Below are positions 30,975-33,504 of a DNA stretch of 33,504 nt, piece by piece (within the stretch, counting starts at the first letter, position 1; each line of letters begins with the position of its first letter). A program made the position numbers and the translations under genes. This stretch comes from Hyphomonadaceae bacterium. GTDB taxonomy: Bacteria > Pseudomonadota > Alphaproteobacteria > Caulobacterales > Hyphomonadaceae. Where the stretch lies: the NCBI GenBank assembly GCA_027485145.1, contig JAIXRO010000076.1, positions 1 to 33,504 on the forward strand. The letters are read 5' to 3'. The notes beneath the pieces were generated by a model. The model was not told the origin of the DNA. It did not search any database and saw only the letters and a list, made by a program, of their open reading frames with translations.

Positions 30975-31646
30975 ATGGATACCCACGTCTTCCTGACAAT
31001 GGGCACAGCGCTGAAATGGCTGGGCATCGCCTTGCTGCCGCTGTTTGCCCTCCCATTGCTGGTTCTGGTGGTACCGAAGCTGGCTGACGGCCTTGCAAAG
31101 CGCGTCATCGCTTTCATTGACGGACTGACAGGCAGCGCGCTCGGCATCGCGATGGCGTGCGGCGTCGCGCTCATCTTTCTACAGCTTATCGTGGTTCTTC
31201 TGCGCTACGCTTTTGGCCTCTCGTTCACCTGGCTCAGCGAAGCGATCATGTATGCCTTCGCGGCCATGTTCATGCTCGGTGCAGCCGGCGCCCTGCGCGA
31301 TGATGCACATGTGCGTATCGACATCCTGCGCCCGCGCTTCGGCGAGAATGGCCGCAACTGGATTGAACTGGCCGGCGCCTATCTCTTCCTGTTCCCGATC
31401 TGCATGCGGATCATCACGACGAGCGAAGCTGGCCTCGCGCGCTCCTGGCTACTGCTGGAAGGTTCGCGCGAATCCGACGGCCTTCCGATCTTTTACCTCT
31501 TCAAGACACTGGTTCCGGTTTTCGCAGTTCTCCTGATGGCCCAGGGTCTCTCGGAGTCGCTCAAGGCGGCCCTCCGGTTGACCGGAGGCCTGCCACCCGC
31601 CGAGCCCTCCGATCCGTTGTCGAACGGAGACAAACGTGGAGCTTGA
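30975..31646 (+). CDS. TRAP transporter small permease (DctQ-like)
   Basis: A 223-residue inner-membrane protein with five hydrophobic segments. The usual DctQ core is LQLIVVLLRYAFGLSFTWLSEAIMYAF (as parts), with FTWLSEAI matching the DctQ SWxxE signature, and AAGALRDDAHVRIDIL, which matches the conserved loop. An extra hydrophobic segment precedes the core (LKWLGIALLPLFALPLLVLV). GGAGGCGAGG precedes the ATG. It follows the interrupted binding-protein gene by 20 bases and overlaps the large permease by 11 bases, so they form one operon. Confidence 0.92.
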   Translation: MDTHVFLTMGTALKWLGIALLPLFALPLLVLVVPKLADGLAKRVIAFIDGLTGSALGIAMACGVALIFLQLIVVLLRYAFGLSFTWLSEAIMYAFAAMFMLGAAGALRDDAHVRIDILRPRFGENGRNWIELAGAYLFLFPICMRIITTSEAGLARSWLLLEGSRESDGLPIFYLFKTLVPVFAVLLMAQGLSESLKAALRLTGGLPPAEPSDPLSNGDKRGA

Positions 31647-33219
31647 AGTCGTCCTCGCCATCGCGATGTTCATATCGGCAGTCGCCGCGCTGATCGCCGG
31701 CTATCCGGTCGCGCTCACCCTCGGCGGCGTCGCGCTCTTGTTTGCACTCGTCGGCATCGCCCTCGGCGTCTTCCCCGACTCCTTCCTGAAAGCTTTCCCG
31801 AGCCGGATCGAAGGCAACTCGATCATGCAGAGCCAGACCCTGATCGCGGTCCCGCTCTTCGTGCTGATGGGTGTCATCCTCGAACGCTCCCGCGTCGCCG
31901 AAGACCTCTTGAACATTGCCGCACGACTGCTCGCCGGCGTGCGCGGCGGCCTCGGCTTCGCGGTCATCCTCGTGGGCATGCTGCTCGCCGCCTCGACCGG
32001 CATCGTCGGCGCCACTGTCATCTCCATGACGCTCATCGCCCTGCCCACCATGCTACGCCAGGGCTATGACGTGCGCCTCGCCACCGGCACCATCGCCGCC
32101 TCCGGCACCCTCGGCCAGATCATTCCGCCCTCGATCATTCTCATCCTGCTCGCAGATGCGATCTCCAACGCCGCCAGCCAGGCGAATCTCGCGCAAGGCG
32201 CAGGCTCAGCCGTCGTCTCGGTCGGTGACCTCTTCGCCGGCGCGCTGATCCCCGGCCTCCTGCTGGTCGCGCTCTATCTCATCTTCGTCGCGATCGTGGC
32301 GATCGTCCGCCCCTCGGCCGCCCCCGCTGCGAAGCTTGAGGACGGCACTGCGCCGCTCACTTTCAACGACGTCGCCCTCGGCCTCGGCGCACCGCTCGCG
32401 CTCATCTTCGCCGTGCTCGGCTCAATCCTTGGCGGCGTTGCGCCGCCCACGGAAGCTTCCGCGATCGGCGCCGGCGGGGCAGTCCTGCTCGCAGGCCTGC
32501 GCCTCGCGCGCGACACCGGCAGCCGCCTGGGCCCCATGTTGCTGGCAGGCGTTGCCAGCCTTCCGGTTATCCTGATCCTCCGGAATGTGTTGGACCTGCG
32601 CGTCGGCGACATTGCCCATTCGGGCCTTGCGGCTGCAGCGATGGGGGCGACGGCGCTTGCCTGCCTCGTCCTGCTCGCCTCGCTCGTCGCCGGCCTCATG
32701 GTCCTGCGCCGCGCCGCCGAGCTGAAGCCCGCGCTCAAAAGCTCCGCCCACATCACCTCGATGGTGTTCCTCATCCTGATCGGCGCCTCGCTGTTCAGTC
32801 TCGTCTTCCGCGGCTTCGGCGGCGACGATCTGGTCGCAGGTGTCCTCCACAACGTGCCCGGCGGCATGTGGGGCGCGCTCGCCATGACCATGCTGGTCAT
32901 GTTCATCCTCGGCTTCTTCCTCGATTTCGTGGAGATCATATTCGTGGTTGTGCCCCTTGTGGCCCCGCCCTTGATCCTGCTCGGCTGCGACCCCGTCTGG
33001 CTGGCCATCCTGATGGCGGTGAACCTGCAGACAAGTTTCCTCACACCGCCTTTCGGTTTTGCCTTGTTTTACCTGCGCGGCGCCGCGCCGCCCGAAGTCA
33101 CCACGATGCAGATCTGGGCGGGCGCCGTGCCGTTCATCGGCCTGCAACTGCTTTTGCTGGCCCTTGTCGCTGCGGTCCCGTCCCTCGCGACATGGCTGCC
33201 GTCGGTCCTGGCAAGCTAG
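31636..33219 (+). CDS. TRAP transporter large permease (DctM-like)
   Basis: A 527-residue multispanning permease. Motifs include YPVALTLGGVALLFALVG, MQSQTLIAVPLFVLMGVI, AASTGIVGATVISMT, ASGTLGQIIPPSIILILLAD, GAPLALIFAVLGSILGG and PTEASAIGAGGAV, typical of the DctM/SiaQM large subunit. It is about 100 residues longer than the common 425, with an additional membrane region around residues 300-400, as seen in TRAP systems for keto acids or chloroaromatics. The GTG at 31636 is preceded by CGGAG. It would import a small organic acid using Na+ or H+; without an intact binding protein this complex may be inactive. Confidence 0.95.
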   Translation: MELEVVLAIAMFISAVAALIAGYPVALTLGGVALLFALVGIALGVFPDSFLKAFPSRIEGNSIMQSQTLIAVPLFVLMGVILERSRVAEDLLNIAARLLAGVRGGLGFAVILVGMLLAASTGIVGATVISMTLIALPTMLRQGYDVRLATGTIAASGTLGQIIPPSIILILLADAISNAASQANLAQGAGSAVVSVGDLFAGALIPGLLLVALYLIFVAIVAIVRPSAAPAAKLEDGTAPLTFNDVALGLGAPLALIFAVLGSILGGVAPPTEASAIGAGGAVLLAGLRLARDTGSRLGPMLLAGVASLPVILILRNVLDLRVGDIAHSGLAAAAMGATALACLVLLASLVAGLMVLRRAAELKPALKSSAHITSMVFLILIGASLFSLVFRGFGGDDLVAGVLHNVPGGMWGALAMTMLVMFILGFFLDFVEIIFVVVPLVAPPLILLGCDPVWLAILMAVNLQTSFLTPPFGFALFYLRGAAPPEVTTMQIWAGAVPFIGLQLLLLALVAAVPSLATWLPSVLAS

Positions 33220-33223
33220 ACCC

Positions 33224-33504
33224 ATGGGACAGGACATTTCGCCGTTCCAGGCGATCGCGATCAGCCGGCGTGCGCATGAGATGAAGGCGGAAGGCCGCCG
33301 CATCTTCCATATGGAGTTCGGCCAGCCCTCCACCGGCGCGCCGTCTGCCGCGATTGCCGCCGCGCACACAGTGCTGGACAGCGAAGCCATGGGGTATTGG
33401 GAGAGCGTGCCGCTCAAGGCCCGCATCGCACGCCATTACCGGGAAACCTATGGCATCGAGGTGCCAGCGCACCGGATCGCCATCACTTGCGGCGCCTCAC
33501 CGGC
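33224..33504 (+). CDS. Pyridoxal-phosphate aminotransferase, class I/II (partial, runs off the window)
   Basis: The first 93 codons of an aminotransferase: MGQDISPFQAIAISRRAHEM, IFHMEFGQPSTGAPSAAIAA, YWESVPLKARIARHYRETYG and AITCGASP, the usual N-terminal arm, the FGQPS substrate region, and the start of the GxSxx cofactor segment. It begins 4 bases after the large permease stop, so it is likely translated from the same transcript and might act on the transporter's substrate. The right end is missing, so the exact family cannot be set. Confidence 0.88.
   Translation, partial: MGQDISPFQAIAISRRAHEMKAEGRRIFHMEFGQPSTGAPSAAIAAAHTVLDSEAMGYWESVPLKARIARHYRETYGIEVPAHRIAITCGASP

Noticed and set aside
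1-33504. CRISPR arrays, tRNA/rRNA genes, insertion sequences, prophage or toxin-antitoxin modules
   Set aside because: No regularly spaced repeats, tRNA-like folds, transposase or integrase motifs, or paired small toxin/antitoxin genes were recognised by eye.

Overview
The window is GC-rich, gene-dense chromosomal DNA from an alphaproteobacterium. Several features point to the Caulobacterales/Hyphomonadaceae-Rhodobacterales area: a [11 protein letters not shown] MutL C-terminus, an LdtR-like winged-helix regulator, an aspartate/glutamate leucyltransferase (Bpt), DUF3297 and DUF6090 proteins, an orphan MotB and a TakP-like TRAP system. The lineage is an inference from protein families, not a measured placement. 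I saw no rRNA, tRNA, CRISPR array, transposase, integrase or phage gene. This looks like core and house-keeping DNA rather than an island.

Layout. Positions 48-3322 (minus): a possible hot-dog-fold protein, an MFS transporter and an aminoglycoside-phosphotransferase-like kinase; the last two overlap by 4 bases. 3435-5719: an L,D-transpeptidase-like murein protein, a PsiE-family membrane protein, DUF3297, and a DUF6090 membrane protein possibly coupled to a 42-codon ORF. 5716-12591: purD, xseA, a PaiB-like FMN protein overlapping a D-2-hydroxyacid (D-2-hydroxyglutarate-type) dehydrogenase, then mutL and a small protein. 12758-16328: a lipid-anchored cytochrome c, an outer-membrane-like protein, an SDR, a globin, a cytochrome b561 and a PilZ protein. 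16466-21849: a 3-hydroxyisobutyryl-CoA hydrolase, a DUF805 protein, the LdtR-like regulator, DUF2141 and DUF1543 proteins, an isobutyryl-CoA dehydrogenase-like enzyme and a GNAT acetyltransferase. 21880-28117: hemB, a paired inverted repeat, a MarR-penicillin acylase operon, a DUF1801 protein, a GST-like protein and a 3-hydroxyisobutyrate dehydrogenase. 28242-33504: motB, bpt, a TRAP transporter operon whose substrate-binding gene is broken by an in-frame TAG, and the start of an aminotransferase.

Functional links. Three enzymes of valine breakdown (isobutyryl-CoA dehydrogenase, 3-hydroxyisobutyryl-CoA hydrolase and 3-hydroxyisobutyrate dehydrogenase) lie within about 12 kb but in separate transcription units. 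The MarR and acylase genes form an apparently autoregulated operon with an operator-embedded promoter and a probable leaderless mRNA. The DUF2141 gene carries two near-identical 17-base palindromic operators around a consensus-like promoter. The TRAP operon appears to have lost, or be losing, its binding protein.

No obviously new multi-gene system was found. The most interesting items are the regulatory palindromes, the interrupted TRAP binding protein and the globin-cytochrome b561 pair.
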